In this document: piece after piece, positions 11,517-23,634 of the stretch | How positions within the stretch are numbered: position 1 is the stretch's first letter | Layout of the letters: each line of letters opens with the position of its first letter | DNA from: Monomorium pharaonis | Taxonomy: Eukaryota; Arthropoda; Insecta; Hymenoptera; Formicidae | NCBI RefSeq assembly: GCF_013373865.1 | Contig: NC_050476.1 | Location: forward strand, 6,990,501 to 7,054,500 | Length of the DNA stretch: 64,000 nt | Direction: 5' to 3' | The notes under the pieces: generated by a model | What the model was told of the DNA's origin: nothing | The model's input: the letters and a program-made list of their open reading frames with translations, nothing else | Databases searched by the model: none | Translations under genes and position numbers: made by a program

Positions 11517-12920
11517 CGGTTTGTCGATACACACTTCTTCTCGATTGCAATTGCTATCTCTCGATTTTTTTCGTGTTATAGTGCTATGTAATTTTTATAA
11601 AATACGAAAAAATTGGACATTATTACATATATTTTCTCTCAAATTAAATTTAAATAAAATAAATGTTTTGTAACAAATTCATATTAATTTGAAAAAAAAT
11701 CATTCATTATAATTTAATTTGAGAAAAAAATTTTTTAAGAAATACTTTCATTTTTTATTACATAATTAAATATTTTACATTATAGAATACATATACTTTA
11801 CATTATTTCCTGATTTATTAATATAAATTACTTGATGTAACCCAATTGTCGATTTTGCGAGTACAATGCATGATTGTGAAATTTTAAAAGTTTATAATAA
11901 GATTTACGAATTAATATTTGCAACATCCTTTAATGATTTTTTTTGGATTAATATTCATCTATTCACATTGATTTTGATTTGTAAGTCACAATATGATTGC
12001 TATTAATTTTAAATAATTCCTGACTCTGACATGTACAAATAAATAAACAAATGTTTGTAGAAAAATTTCAATTTTAGGATTTAAAAAACAAATTTAATAG
12101 TCGATAAATACCATGTCTGCATTATTGATTAAGGATAAAATAAATTCTTTTAGTAAAATTAACTTGCAAAGTCAATTTTTCTATAAATATTGAGTATCTT
12201 AAACATCAATGAAATAAAACCTATAGAATTTAATAAAATAATTGACATTAATATTCCATTATTTAATATTTTTAAAATTTATAATTATCCTTACAATAAT
12301 TTTACTTTATTATGTTTATTATATTTGTTAATTACATTATTTGTGGTTATTAAAACCCCAAGATCCCAGTTTAAAAAATTTCTATTATATTTTCTTTCTA
12401 TCATATTTATATTACATGCATAATTAATATATAATGTAAAGTAGGTTTATTTCTAAATAAATACAGATTGAGTAATATATAGGCTGTGTTTCAAAATTGC
12501 TGTCAGTACTGAAAATCTATAGTACGTAATGGAAACTATAAATTTTCAGTACTAACAGCAAATTTAAAAACATAGCCAGAATATCCTCTAAAGAGAGCTT
12601 ATTGTAAAAAAATAAGTTTTTGTTCTTAATGCTCAAGAAATTTAAGCTTTAATTTTAATTCATATAAACAATTTTTAATATTTTCTCAAATTTATATTTT
12701 TGTTTATAAATACAAATAATTATCCTAAAATACTGTGACGTGTAAACTCATGTAACATTTATTGTCTCAAACAATTTTTATAAATTTGTTATGACTATTA
12801 CATAGTTGTAATTGTAATTGTCTTTCAAACATGAAATTAATATACTAATTTGATTTTACAAACTATAAGAGCGATTTGCGTTAAATTTATATCAAATAAT
12901 TACAATAAATCATAAATATG
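11517..12920. other. AT-rich spacer between ferritin and MED21
   Basis: Contains the ferritin promoter (near 11517-11900) and the MED21 3' UTR. The stretch is very AT-rich, with no recognised gene. One short palindromic element is described separately. Confidence 0.5.
12482..12577. mobile_element. MITE-like palindromic element, 96 bp
   Basis: The two ends are imperfect inverted copies of about 40 bp: the left arm begins GGCTGTGTTTCAAAATTGCT and the right arm, read in reverse complement, begins GGCTATGTTTTTAAATTTGC. Both continue into GTCAGTACTGAAAATCTATA-type sequence. It has no coding capacity, which fits a non-autonomous DNA transposon relic. Flanking target-site duplication is not clear. 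Confidence 0.65.
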
Positions 12921-13621
12921 TCATTGATTTATTGAATTAGGTGAAGGATCTGATATTTGATGTGTGTTATTTGAAGGTACAGTGTTTATAGAACTGAGGC
13001 TCTCTTGCTTTATATTAGAAGTATTAAGATTCATGTTAATTACAGTCGTCGACGTGGGATTTTGCATATCTAATTGACTTTGTGCGATATCTTGTAGAGC
13101 CGCCTGGATTCGCTGAAGAAGTGCTTCGCCTTGTCTTACCACTTCCTCCAATTGCTCACCAGCTTGTTGATTCTCCTGCTCGAGTCTGCTGAGACTGGCC
13201 ACTTGTAACTCTTGTGACGACTCTTCACTCGGTAAACTCTCTATTAATGTGTCTATATCTTTGGCACATCTTGCAATAAGACTGGCAAATAAGGCGGCAT
13301 AATCTAAGACAAATAAACTCTAGCTTAATAAACATATATATTTAATGCAGTGTTGTATATCAATATGTATCAAATGGAAACCTTCTTGAGATTGATGTGG
13401 TTGTGGAGTACCAATGCGATCAAAACCAGGAAATTTACTGGGTGTAGAAAACTGTTGTAGAATACCGACACTATTACAGAAATGTTCTGCTTGCTACAAA
13501 AAACCGACGTTAATTTAAATTAATTAAACCACCTAACTAATATAGAATCAAAGTAATAAAACAGAAAAAATTGCATTACTTGGTTTATGGTGTCTTGTAA
13601 TTGTGTCAAGCGATCTGCCAT
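12921..13621 (-). CDS. MED21: Mediator complex subunit 21
   Basis: Three exons (13621-13580, 13493-13382, 13303-12921) give 178 residues. MED21 is a small essential subunit of the Mediator middle module, where it pairs with MED7 and bridges activators to RNA polymerase II. The N-terminus MADRLTQLQDTINQQAEHFC and the following NSVGILQQFSTPSKFPGFDR are hallmarks of the family. The segment DYAALFASLIARCAKDIDTL and a later coiled coil rich in Gln and Glu (about residues 95-130) match the four-helix hinge. The C-terminal tail, rich in Ser, Asn and Thr, is less conserved. The start is the only ATG that fits the conserved N-terminus. Confidence 0.95.
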
Positions 13622-14166
13622 AATGTCGAATTAATGTACCAAATCAATTTGAACAACCTTTCATTATATTTACAACGAATAGTGCCCCGAAAAAGAGTCC
13701 ATCATCAAGGTTCTAACAATCTCGGCACTTGCTAAAAATTAGAGATGTATTAAATCTAGAATCTCACTTTATTTTCTGTGCCTTTCGATCACGTTGTCAC
13801 AATGCAATCAAAATTTTACTTGCTTATATCTGTTTACTGGAAGAGAAATTCTAAAACAAGTATTCTAGCAAAGAAGACTGCAGAAAATCATAACCTACAT
13901 ACACATGCAATGCGCGTTTTCAATATCAAGTAAAGCTAGATCCATATGAATTTCCGCGTTGGACAATTGGATTGGTAGTTTTGATGAAAAATTTTTATAT
14001 TCTATGGACAAATTTTTCAAAATTGAATTTTGCTTACAAGATTTGGGAAAACAACATGAAATATAAAATATATTATGTATTTATATAATAATTAAACATA
14101 TATTTACAGTTTTAAAAAAGAAACATACGGATATTTTCAAATACTGTTTAAATGAAATTAAATTTA

Positions 14167-14198
<32 letters not shown>

Positions 14199-14763
14199 AT
14201 TAAGAAATATAATTTGTTTATATTATATTTAAATATCAAAATTATATACATATATAAATATATTATATATATGTACATACTTTTTCTTTAATTCTTTACT
14301 ACATGTGGCAAATAAACCTCTGATCCTATGTTTATTTAAAATCCCCTTTCTTCATTTTACAAATTTACTCTCCAAATAATTGACATACTTACAATTAAAA
14401 ATCACTTTTATATAATACATAGAGAATATTTACATTGTTTATAATTGCAACAATTGCACCAAATTATAACCTTAGTTGTATTTTTTTCATGTTATCAGTC
14501 AGTTAACATGTTCAACAGTCTATGAGAAATAAAAATGAGACACTATAAAATAACTCTACATACCTAGGTACTTATTTATACATTTATCTCAACATCACAC
14601 TATATCACTCGGAGAAGGTCTCATAATAAAGTAGGAAGAACGCATCTTAACATAATTTAGCATTTTCCATTGCATTTTTATAAAATGTTTACATGGGGAA
14701 ATATTTACAAAAATATGAGTAGGGTATGATGAAGTATAGAAGACGGGAAAAAGAATGAACAAT
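13622..14763. other. Spacer between SETD1 3' end and MED21 5' end
   Basis: The right end holds the SETD1 3' UTR and the left end the MED21 promoter. The middle is AT-rich with TA/TATG runs around 14165-14280. No gene was recognised. Confidence 0.5.
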
Positions 14764-17700
14764 TCAGTTGAGGGTACCCCGGCATTGAGGAGCTCCACAA
14801 AGGCAAGGGATTTTGTCATCCTCCAATGGAAATTTATAATCATAAGTAATTTCCTCGTTAACTCCTATTGGTTGTTTACTGTAGATTACGATCTTCTTTT
14901 GGCTTTCGATCGTGATTACTTTTGCGTAACAATTCGGCTAAAAGAAGTAAAAATTTCGTAACCACAGAAAAATATATATCACTCTGCCTTTTTCACTCCA
15001 AATATTGAACTTTGTGTTGTAAGTTAAACCTTAATAAATTCATCGAATTTCAATTCAGACTAGAATTCTTTCTCCTCTATATGTAGAATATATTTATTAT
15101 ATTGCCAGTTAAGAATAATAAAATAGATAATCTTAAGTGACTCACATTGCAACTGTGATTAATAAACCTCGCCAAATTACCGCACTTCGTCGCATCAATA
15201 ATTGTATCTAAATCGATGCGGAAAAGATAAGAACTACCGATTCCAGTAGCTTCGTATTGAGCTTCCCGTAGATCGGCTACAACTGGTCTAACCATTTGTC
15301 CAACGTACTCGATAACCATTTCATCGGCCGCAATTGGTTCCATGGCAAACAAGCCCCAATCGTGAATACCAGATTTAGCAAATTTCAATTGTTTTTTACG
15401 GAACTAAAACACAAAATGCATATTAGAATATAGAAATCGCGATATAAAAAAAGATTGAATTATGTATCCTACCTTTAATTGATTAAACTTAAGGAGATCA
15501 CTGTCTGTATCAATTCCGAAAGCTGTTAACAACCGACGTTGATTGCTACGTGCCTCGCGTGACAACGCTTGCATCTTGCCGGTCAACGCTTTAGAATTAT
15601 TCTTTGGACCATTCATTACACCATCACCTCCAATATAAGAACCGCCACTGTCTTCCACGTCGTTGCTTCGCTGTATACTTTGGGCATAATGATGCTGCAA
15701 AAACAAAATGGTTATTCGCTAAATTCTAAAAAAAGCCTAAAGCTAAGAAAATGATATATTAATGTATGCATGCTGTTAAAACTTTACATTTCTTTTAGAA
15801 AAATGTGAATTTTATAAATATATGAAATATCTAATTTTTTACTTTATGTTTAGCCTTCTCCCTGATGTCAACTTTGTAATATCCTTCCGTTCTAGCGCTT
15901 CCACTCGCGTGCAACCGCAGCTCGTCTCGCTTCCTCTTTTTTGCGGGACTCGGTACATCCGTTGGCGGATGATCGACCCAATGCGTATCGTTCAACCAGT
16001 AACCTTGAGTATCGTCCGCTAATAAAGCTTCATAACTTCGTCTCAAGTACTCCACGTCCTCCGCGTCTATTCCTCTGGTTAAAAACTCATACAAAATAGC
16101 CATTTCTGACATAAGATCTCGTTCTTTGTACGTGACTATCGGTTCTGGAACCTGTTTAGGAAGTTTTTCATACATATAATCATTTCGAATATTTTCCTTT
16201 TCTCCCACATGGTTCTGATGACTGCTGTGCACTTTTGTATATTTCTTAGATTTCTGTTTTTCAATTTTATGAGTATTGTCTTTTGACTTTGTTAATTTGA
16301 CCATTTTTGAATGTTTTACTTTCATCGAGGTTGGTACACGTATCACCGAATCCACAGGCTCTGGTTGAGCAGGTGGTAACGAATACGAATGTTCCATATA
16401 CACTTGCGAAGCCTGAGAACCAGGAGAACTTGGTGTTCTCTGTCCATTCAATCGAAGTTCTGTTTCTGCTTGATACCTATAAAAAATATCAAATTATTAT
16501 CACACATCATTAATTTCTGTAATTAATTCTGTGGTGTATGTATGAACGTATTATATTAAATAATATTATATGGAAAGAAAAATCATTATTTAACAAAAAT
16601 TTATTTAACTGACCTTAGTCTTCTAATTTCTAAACTCTCTTCCTCTGAGTCAGTCGTAGGAATTTCACTAAACATTTCGATCTTTTCATTTTCCTTCAAA
16701 ATAGGTTCGTCATTTATATATTTTTCTGACATTGTTTGTAGCGCTCTGATAATATTAGGCTGTATAGGACCTGGACTCCTATGCCGTATAATATTATCCT
16801 GTCCAGCTAACGTTATTAGAGCTTCCGCTGCCGAACTCTCTTTATCCGGTAACGTCTCTTTCTTTATTGCCAATGTTATCACCATTGGTGCAGGTTGTAC
16901 ATCGCTCTGCGTTCCTTTATCTTCAGTGATCCTTGGCACATCTTCTTTGTCCAAGGTTCTACACACGTCAAACAGTTTTTTCTCCGTTACAGGCATTTTC
17001 TCGGTAATTCTTTCCTCTTCTTTAACGCTTTCGTATTTTATAGAAGAAGTTAACGAACTATCCAGATTTTCATCATCGATCTGCGGGAAATCAGTCGAAT
17101 TTTGATCTTTAATTTTGATATCTGGCACTGGCGTTTCTCTGCCGGTCGGTGTGGGACAGTCTAAAGACCTTTGAATTGCGAGTTCCATCAATATATCAGG
17201 ATCCTCGCTGTTACAAGCCAAAGGTCTGTTATCAGACATTCGACTATCTGTATCTTGCTAAAAAAAAAAATCCATTTTAATTAGCATAACTGTCGCATCT
17301 TCTTAAATCACTATGCACATTTGCGTTGTATTACATACCTCATCCTCGAAGCAGGGTTCTTCGTCAGAACTTTCATTTGAACTGTCGGAAGATTCACTGG
17401 AACTAATGTCCTCGCTACTACTTTCGATCGACGAAGACGTAGTAGATGAGGATGAGACGGTCGGAAGAGAAGTCAATGGTTTCTTCGTTTTTTGTACAGG
17501 TGGTACATCTAAATCGCTGTCACTTTCAATTGTTTCTACATCAGCGTGGCCCGACTGCCGGCTGTCCTCATCTTGTGGTAATGGGCTTGGAGCCTTGATC
17601 TTGCGCTACATACAATCGAATAAACAAATAAGTAATAAACACTAAGGTCATGTTATTGGAGAAAAACATAATATAAGTCATTTTACCCTGAATGAAGGCA

Positions 17701-20204
17701 TCTTTGGCATACTAGCTCTGATACCCAAACCAAAGCCGTCATAATTAAGTCCTAATGGCGTCGCTTGCTCCAACAATGATGACAATCCTTGAGGTTTCAC
17801 GTCCTCTTTTGCTGTGTTATTAGCAATATTATCACTGCTACCCTGAGTTTGATTCTTTTCCGATTTCTTTTCGTCCCACCAAACCTCGAATAATTTGAAT
17901 GCTGTGTTCTCTATCATCTTCTTATTAAAATCTTTCTTTAGAATTTGTTTTAGTTCATTTACAACTCTGCTTAACACTCCATTAATGGTAGGTCCCTGAA
18001 ATAGAAATATTTGTAACAGTTTCCTAACAAACAAAATCGCAATAAAATGTCAAGTTCAAATTTATACATATATGTAATAAAAAATTTTATTTTATTTTAC
18101 CTGCGGATCTTTTGTGATGTTATAATTTGCCATAGCATGTAATCGAGATTGAAAAGAAGAATAATAATTTGTGCCTTGATGATTTCCAATTGTGGCCGAA
18201 AAAGACGCGGTTGTAGGTTGATAATGGCTCTGTAAGTAAGTTGTTCCATAAGGATAAGGATACTGTGCAGGTCGTGGCCAATTATAAACGTCATTGGAGG
18301 GATAATGAGTTAAATGTCCTGGGTAACCAGCTGCCGGATATAATTGATTCGGAGGTTCAGTCTGTGCTATTACCTGTTAAGAAGATTATTTATGAATAAA
18401 TGTAACAAATACTACATATTTCATATATATGTGATCTCACTTCCTCAATTTTTTCGTCTCCTGAACTCAAAGGACTCAGAGACATTCTGTCGTCGTCGGG
18501 TGGCGGAGGCGGGGGTGGATCCTTAGGTGGTTCTGGTTCATTGTCGTCATCAGGCGCGGGACTGTAACTCCCTAACAACGCCTCGTCCTCACTGGAACTT
18601 ATGACGCTACCTAAATCTTCATCCACGGAAAACTGACTGATGCTATTCTCGTGAGCTTTTCTTCTTTCTTTATTTCTCTCTACCACCTTGTCAAAACACT
18701 GTTTGTATATCTCATGTGAGAGGAAAGGACTGGGGGGCTCTGACAGTATCTCATTGTCAGGCTGAGATTTCTTGTCGTCCTCAGAGTCACTACCAAATTG
18801 TAAAAAAGGAGGTGCCATTCCACCAGCTTTGTCTTTCAATAACATGGCAATCCTCGTATCTAAATCTAACGTTTTACGAGTCTCATCAGGGGAATCATGT
18901 GGTGTACTCTTTGCCGTAGTAGTCTGATTCTCCTTTTCCTTTTTAGGAGTGTGATGCTGCACCTTTGCACTGGATGTTTTATTATTAACCGGTGTCACAT
19001 TAGAAGCAGCACTATCTAAATTTGTCGCATGTTGTTGAATCGGCCAGACGGAGGTCGAAGTTGAATATGTCGTCGTCGATCCAGAATTATTGCCCCACCA
19101 TACATTCGAATTCTGTTGAATCGGTATATTCTGCGATGGTACGTTCTGTGGGATGTTAGGTAAGTAACTACTTGGAGGTTGATGATAACTGCTATAATAA
19201 AAGTCGTAATTTGTAGCCGGGGTAGAATTTTGAGAGTAATTACTAGAATAATTCAGTTCACTGGGCGCTGTTCCGTAACCCAAATCACTACCTGTGCTGC
19301 CACTTGGCGTAGGATAGTCTCTGTATTTATTATATCTTGAATTCTCTACGTACGACTCTCTGGTCTTGTCAATACTTAAAATAGGTTTTTTACTATTTCT
19401 AAAGTCATCCCTTTCCTCAGGCAAAGCCTTTTCCACTGGTGTCTGATGCTTTTCTGGCTCAGGCTCTGGTGGTGGCTTTGGGATTTCCTTCTCTACTTTC
19501 TTCTCAGGTTTCTTCTCAATGGTCAATTCCTCAAACATCTTCTTGCATTCTTCCCCAAAGGGATCCAAGAAAACCCTCAACACTTTACCCATCACAGATG
19601 TATTATTTAATTTTTCTACACACGCCTTGGATGCCTTAGTTGACTCAAACACTACTCTTGCTATTCCAAGATGTTTGTTGGTTAATGGATGGTAATAAAT
19701 AATAAGCTCTTCTATAGACCCGAATTTCTGAACCATGTTCATCAAGAATGTCTTATCGATATTGTCATTTAAATGGCAAAACGTTACTTCCAGCGGCGGT
19801 GGTTCCCCGCAATAATTGGAGTCAATTTTAAATCTAGGTACAGGTAGATCAAGTTGCTCGAGTCGAGTCCAGATTCTCGTCAATTGCGATCTGGGATCTC
19901 GAGGCTGAACCTGTGGATACGTCGGGTCTCCTGGGACCGTTCCATCATATCTGCACAGTTTTGTGGCTCCCTTAACTAAAAACGGATCGACCAGCAGCTT
20001 ATAGTTTCTCTGGGTCTTCTGGGTCGCTGGTGGCACAGCCGAATCTTTTTGCGAATGCGTCACGTGTCCATGGCTATGTTTCGACGACGGCTGACTCGAG
20101 GAGTTCTGCGACGTGCTCTGAGAGCTGCCATGGGAATGACGGTGACGATGCGAGTGCGCGTGTGAATGTCCATGTCCATGACCATGCCTCTCCATGCCGT
20201 TCAT
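14764..20204 (-). CDS. SETD1: Histone H3K4 methyltransferase SETD1 (Set1/COMPASS)
   Basis: Nine exons (20204-18441, 18373-18101, 17995-17687, 17605-17339, 17257-16614, 16476-15843, 15694-15473, 15403-15146, 14937-14764) join in phase to about 1,514 residues. It methylates histone H3 Lys4 at promoters within COMPASS. An RRM lies at about residues 138-218 (PLEVTFCHLNDNIDKTF onward). A WDR5-binding Win motif, GSARTEGYYKVD, is followed by FNQLKFRKKQLKFAKSGIHD and the SET domain in the last 140 residues (WGLFAMEP, RFINHSCN|PNCYAK, EEITYDYKFP). The post-SET zinc motif CLCGAPQCRGTLN ends the protein. The N-SET region is also visible (AILYEFLTRGIDAEDVEYLR). The middle is acidic and Ser-rich. The N-terminus is strikingly His-rich (residues 7-26). 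Length fits insect Set1. Confidence 0.95.
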
Positions 20205-21503
20205 TGCCTCCGAGCATCATCCATTCACATGAACTTCTATTGCAAACATTTATCCAAACTTTAATATCGGTTATCATACAGCGAACGCAATCAACCTATG
20301 CAACACACTCACATCTTTTGAGAAAAGCGTGTTTATCAACGCGAAAAACAAACCAGTAAGTGTTTACACAAATTAAATAGTAAACCGGTGTAGCACAACT
20401 GCTGTACATCACTCTGTCCATCACTTAAAATAAAACTTCAATTACAAAAATAGCGAAGATTTCGTTGTCAAAACGTTAAGTGCCTAATAGGTATACGCTT
20501 CTCTTAATCAGAGACGCGGCGACGATTACATGATCGAGATCGTACAGTGACTGCAAAATAATTGTGCTTTTACAGACTAGCTTTACCAATTTATTACCGA
20601 GCATCCCTCAGCGATTCCTCTCTCTCTCATCGTACGCGCGTAATCACGTTAGAGCCGTGACAACTTCACTATGGATCGTCGCGCAAGGACGCATCCTCTC
20701 GTCGTGCGAACGCGAGACTCTTGTCGTTGGATCGATACCGATCCCCGGTACGGCGTTATCGATACTGCATCCTCAGGTGGGATCCCGAAAGCCGTCGCAT
20801 TCAGACACTTCGGACTTATGCGATGCGGTCCCTCTCTTTCTCTCGCTCCGACCTCTCGGTCTCGCGCGACAACGTCGTGCGGCCCCCCCTCAGCGGCAAC
20901 ACATAACCTCGAAGGCCCTTCTCGGCGCTTCTTTTTTTTTATTTTTTTATTTTTTTAGGTTGGGTTACCCGCGCGACGACGATCCATCGAGGATAACCTT
21001 AGCCGTAGGATTTTTCGTGTAGAGCGCCGTTGAAACGATCCCCTATAATTGCACGCTACGTCCGAAGCTCCAGCGCGAATCTTTCTTCTCGCTTTTACTT
21101 CGTTGCCTCTGTCTTCCTCTTTCTCCACGCCTCTATTCTCTTCTCGCCTTCTTTGTCCCTCTCCTCGCTCGTTCTATCTCTCCTGCGTTAGAACCTTTAG
21201 ACCCTTATTATTCAGTTACGTTGCGATTTCTTTCTCTACCTCTGCCAGGGATCGCGTAACTTTTGTAAAACGTCCAGCGATGGTGCGCAACGGCGCGGCG
21301 TCCCGACGAGCCCGATTCACTATCGAGCTATCGAACTGATCGTCCTCTCTCGAACGTCCCGCTGTCGTTTCGTCACCGCTGATGGCTCGCGGTCCTCGGC
21401 CCGATAAAACGTGATGAAACGTACGGACTGAGCTTTTCTACTTCTCCTTCTCTCTTCGTCCTTCTCGCTCGCTTGCTGACTGACCCTTCGCGACACGCGC
21501 GAT

Positions 21504-21506
<3 letters not shown>

Positions 21507-21541
<35 letters not shown>

Positions 21542-21542
21542 G
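21507..21542. repeat. TC/GA dinucleotide tract
   Basis: About 27 bases of uninterrupted TC, extended by a further TTTCTCTCG. On the SETD1 strand it reads GAGAGA, the core of GAGA-factor sites. It lies about 1.3 kb upstream of the SETD1 start codon. Confidence 0.7.
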
Positions 21543-22118
21543 TTAGGCAGCGCGGAGTTTGACGCACCTGAGCGTGTTGGGTAGCCCTGTCTACTCGCGC
21601 ACGCGAGATGCACTTTGCGCATCTCCTCTACGTACGGTCGTAAACTTGCTTGTGCGAGCTAGTTCATCTTTCTGCTGTTAAGGAACATCATTCTTTATCT
21701 TTTATTACGAACGGTCTTCTTTGTATCTTTCAAATTATAGGATTAAAAAACTATTACTTGACATCCCCGATTAGTTCCCCTCTGTTCCTCTCCCGTGAAG
21801 GGTAAAACGCGCGAAGACTTTTTAAGGTTATTTCACTAATCTCTAATTAAGTTAATTGAACGATTAATTTCAATTGGCTGAGTTACTTGCTAGATTTCTA
21901 TGTAAATTACTTATTATTTTATATACCGCGCGTGTATCTGAATATGTGCTTTATATATGTATTTAATTTTTTACATTTTTTTAAATTAAAAAAAATAATT
22001 TTATCACACAGCATGTAAATTCTGGCCTGAATTATAGACGTGAATTATGTATTATGTAGAATGGATCTTTTCTTGTGCGATAGGTGTTCAGTCCAATTGG
22101 AAAATTTGAACACACCTA

Positions 22119-22263
22119 GGGCCGGTTGTTCCAACTTTTCTTGGTAAACTTTTACCTGCCAGATAAGCATGTGTCTATCTTCATTTTTTTTCTTAAATAA
22201 ATAAAGACGAACATATATTTATCTGATAGGTAAGTTTACCAAGATAGTTGGAACAACCGGCCC
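22119..22263. mobile_element. MITE-like palindromic element, 145 bp
   Basis: Terminal inverted repeats of about 45 bp begin with an identical GGGCCGGTTGTTCCAACT on both ends and continue with CTTGGTAAACTT and CAGATAA in both arms. Only about 50 bp separate the arms and nothing is coded. This is the form of a non-autonomous DNA transposon. It lies about 320 bases upstream of the UQCRH start codon. Confidence 0.85.
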
Positions 22264-22314
22264 ATAAAGTGTGAATATTGCAACAAATAATTTTCATATG
22301 CAATCGCAATAGAA

Positions 22315-22369
22315 GTGTAGCCAATCACTTCCCGACTACTTGTTACCTCCGGCAACTGATTGGCTACAC
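22315..22369. promoter_or_regulatory. Inverted pair of CCAAT boxes
   Basis: GTGTAGCCAATCA is followed, 29 bases later, by its exact reverse complement TGATTGGCTACAC. Each arm carries a full CCAAT (NF-Y type) box. The pair lies about 210-265 bases upstream of the UQCRH start codon, in the spacer shared with SETD1. Confidence 0.6.
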
Positions 22370-22580
22370 GAATTACTCGTTCGATGCACAGAAGTTAAAA
22401 TCTCGATCAATCGATAATCGTTCTTTTAGAGTATCCTGAAGTTACAGAGGTTGTGGCTGTGGCTATCGTTTGCGGTTATCTTCGCGGAGCTCCTTCTGAG
22501 GCATTCCGAACGATTCCAAAGGGGAAGTTCTTGAACAGTCATTTTCTACGATACTGAAATATCCTAAAAAAGAAAAGGAA

Positions 22581-23287
22581 ATGTCGAACATACAGAACTT
22601 TTTCAAACGTTATCTGCCAGTAGTTAAGGCCGACGAGGGTGAGGAGGAAGAACTGGTGGATCCGCAAACAGTACTCCGCGTGAGTGACAATCGTTATATA
22701 ATATTTTGTCTTTTGAACGCGCGTGCAAACACCGATTTTTTTAAGTACGGATACATTCGATAAAGTTTAAACCAGAATCATGGTCGTGTGCATTTTTGTG
22801 TCTCACGTTTTAAGAAAATTTATAACTAGAAGAAAAAATTTTTTAACTGCCAATATTTGCTTTTGGTATTTCCTTTTGACATAAAAATTGCAGTTTAATA
22901 AAACTGAAGAGAAACTTCGAAAATTTCTTTTTACATTATACATGAATAGAATTTCATAATAAATCAAAATAATCAAATTGAGATTCAATTCCAATTCAAG
23001 TCACTGTTTATATAGTTGTATCACATTGTTACATATCATTTCATACATGTCTATAATGATCCAATGTTACTTTGTACCATATTTTAATCCATATCTAACT
23101 TTTCTTTCTGCAGGAGGAATGCAGTCAGGAAACAAAATGCGCCAATTTTAAAGAGAAGTTAAACACGTGCAATGATCGTGTTAATTCAAGAAGCAACACA
23201 GAGGAAACTTGTCTAGAAGAGATTCTCGATTATGTGCAATGCGTTGACCATTGCGTTGCAAAGACTTTGTTCAGTAAACTTAAATAA
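22581..23287 (+). CDS. UQCRH: Cytochrome b-c1 complex subunit 6 (hinge protein)
   Basis: Two exons, 22581-22679 and 23114-23287, give 90 residues. This acidic subunit helps cytochrome c dock on complex III at the intermembrane-space side. The sequence shows the acidic stretch EGEEEELVDPQTVLR, then the cysteine pattern ECSQETKCANF, LNTCNDRV, ETCLEEILDYVQCVDHCV, which forms the family's disulfide-linked helical hairpin, and the short C-terminus AKTLFSKLK. Length matches the family. An AATAAA follows the stop by about 107 bases. Confident call. Confidence 0.95.
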
Positions 23288-23393
23288 TTTTATTCAATAT
23301 TCCGTAAAGAGCCAGCTTGTTATTTGCAATGTTAAAGCTGAAGATTTCTCTCAAGCATTGTACATATATAATCGTATACTAGCAATAAAAGAT

Positions 23394-23399
23394 TAACTT
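23394..23399 (+). terminator. Polyadenylation signal of UQCRH
   Basis: AATAAA in the 347-base spacer that UQCRH and the converging ANKFY1 share. Nothing else is visible in that spacer. Confidence 0.6.
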
Positions 23400-23634
23400 A
23401 TTATAGATGGAAATTATACTGACACGCAGTCACTTCTTTATCTGTATTTCAACTTTATGAGAGTTTAACAAATCTGAACAATGTGTATACAATAGGATAT
23501 ACATAAAGTATCACTGACATACAATTATACACAGACTTTCGGTTCAGTTCACGATCTGCATCTTTTCATATTAAAAAAATTTGGAATGTTCTCTTCTTCC
23601 TTTGTTAGTTGTTATATATAAATTCTTATTTTAA

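Larger units (their letters stand above)
20205..22580. promoter_or_regulatory. Divergent spacer between SETD1 and UQCRH
   Basis: Two promoters share 2.4 kb. The SETD1 side (20500-21660) is CpG-rich and strongly pyrimidine-rich on the plus strand, so SETD1's own strand is GA-rich; it probably holds the SETD1 start site and 5' UTR. The open frames here on both strands are low-complexity (Arg/Ser/Glu) and are not taken as genes. The UQCRH side is AT-rich until a palindromic element at 22119-22263 and a CCAAT pair at 22315-22369. Confidence 0.5.

Noticed and set aside
20564..21622. Several overlapping open frames on both strands between SETD1 and UQCRH
   Set aside because: Arg/Ser/Glu-rich translations in GC- and GA-rich promoter DNA, no domain, frames open on both strands at once.
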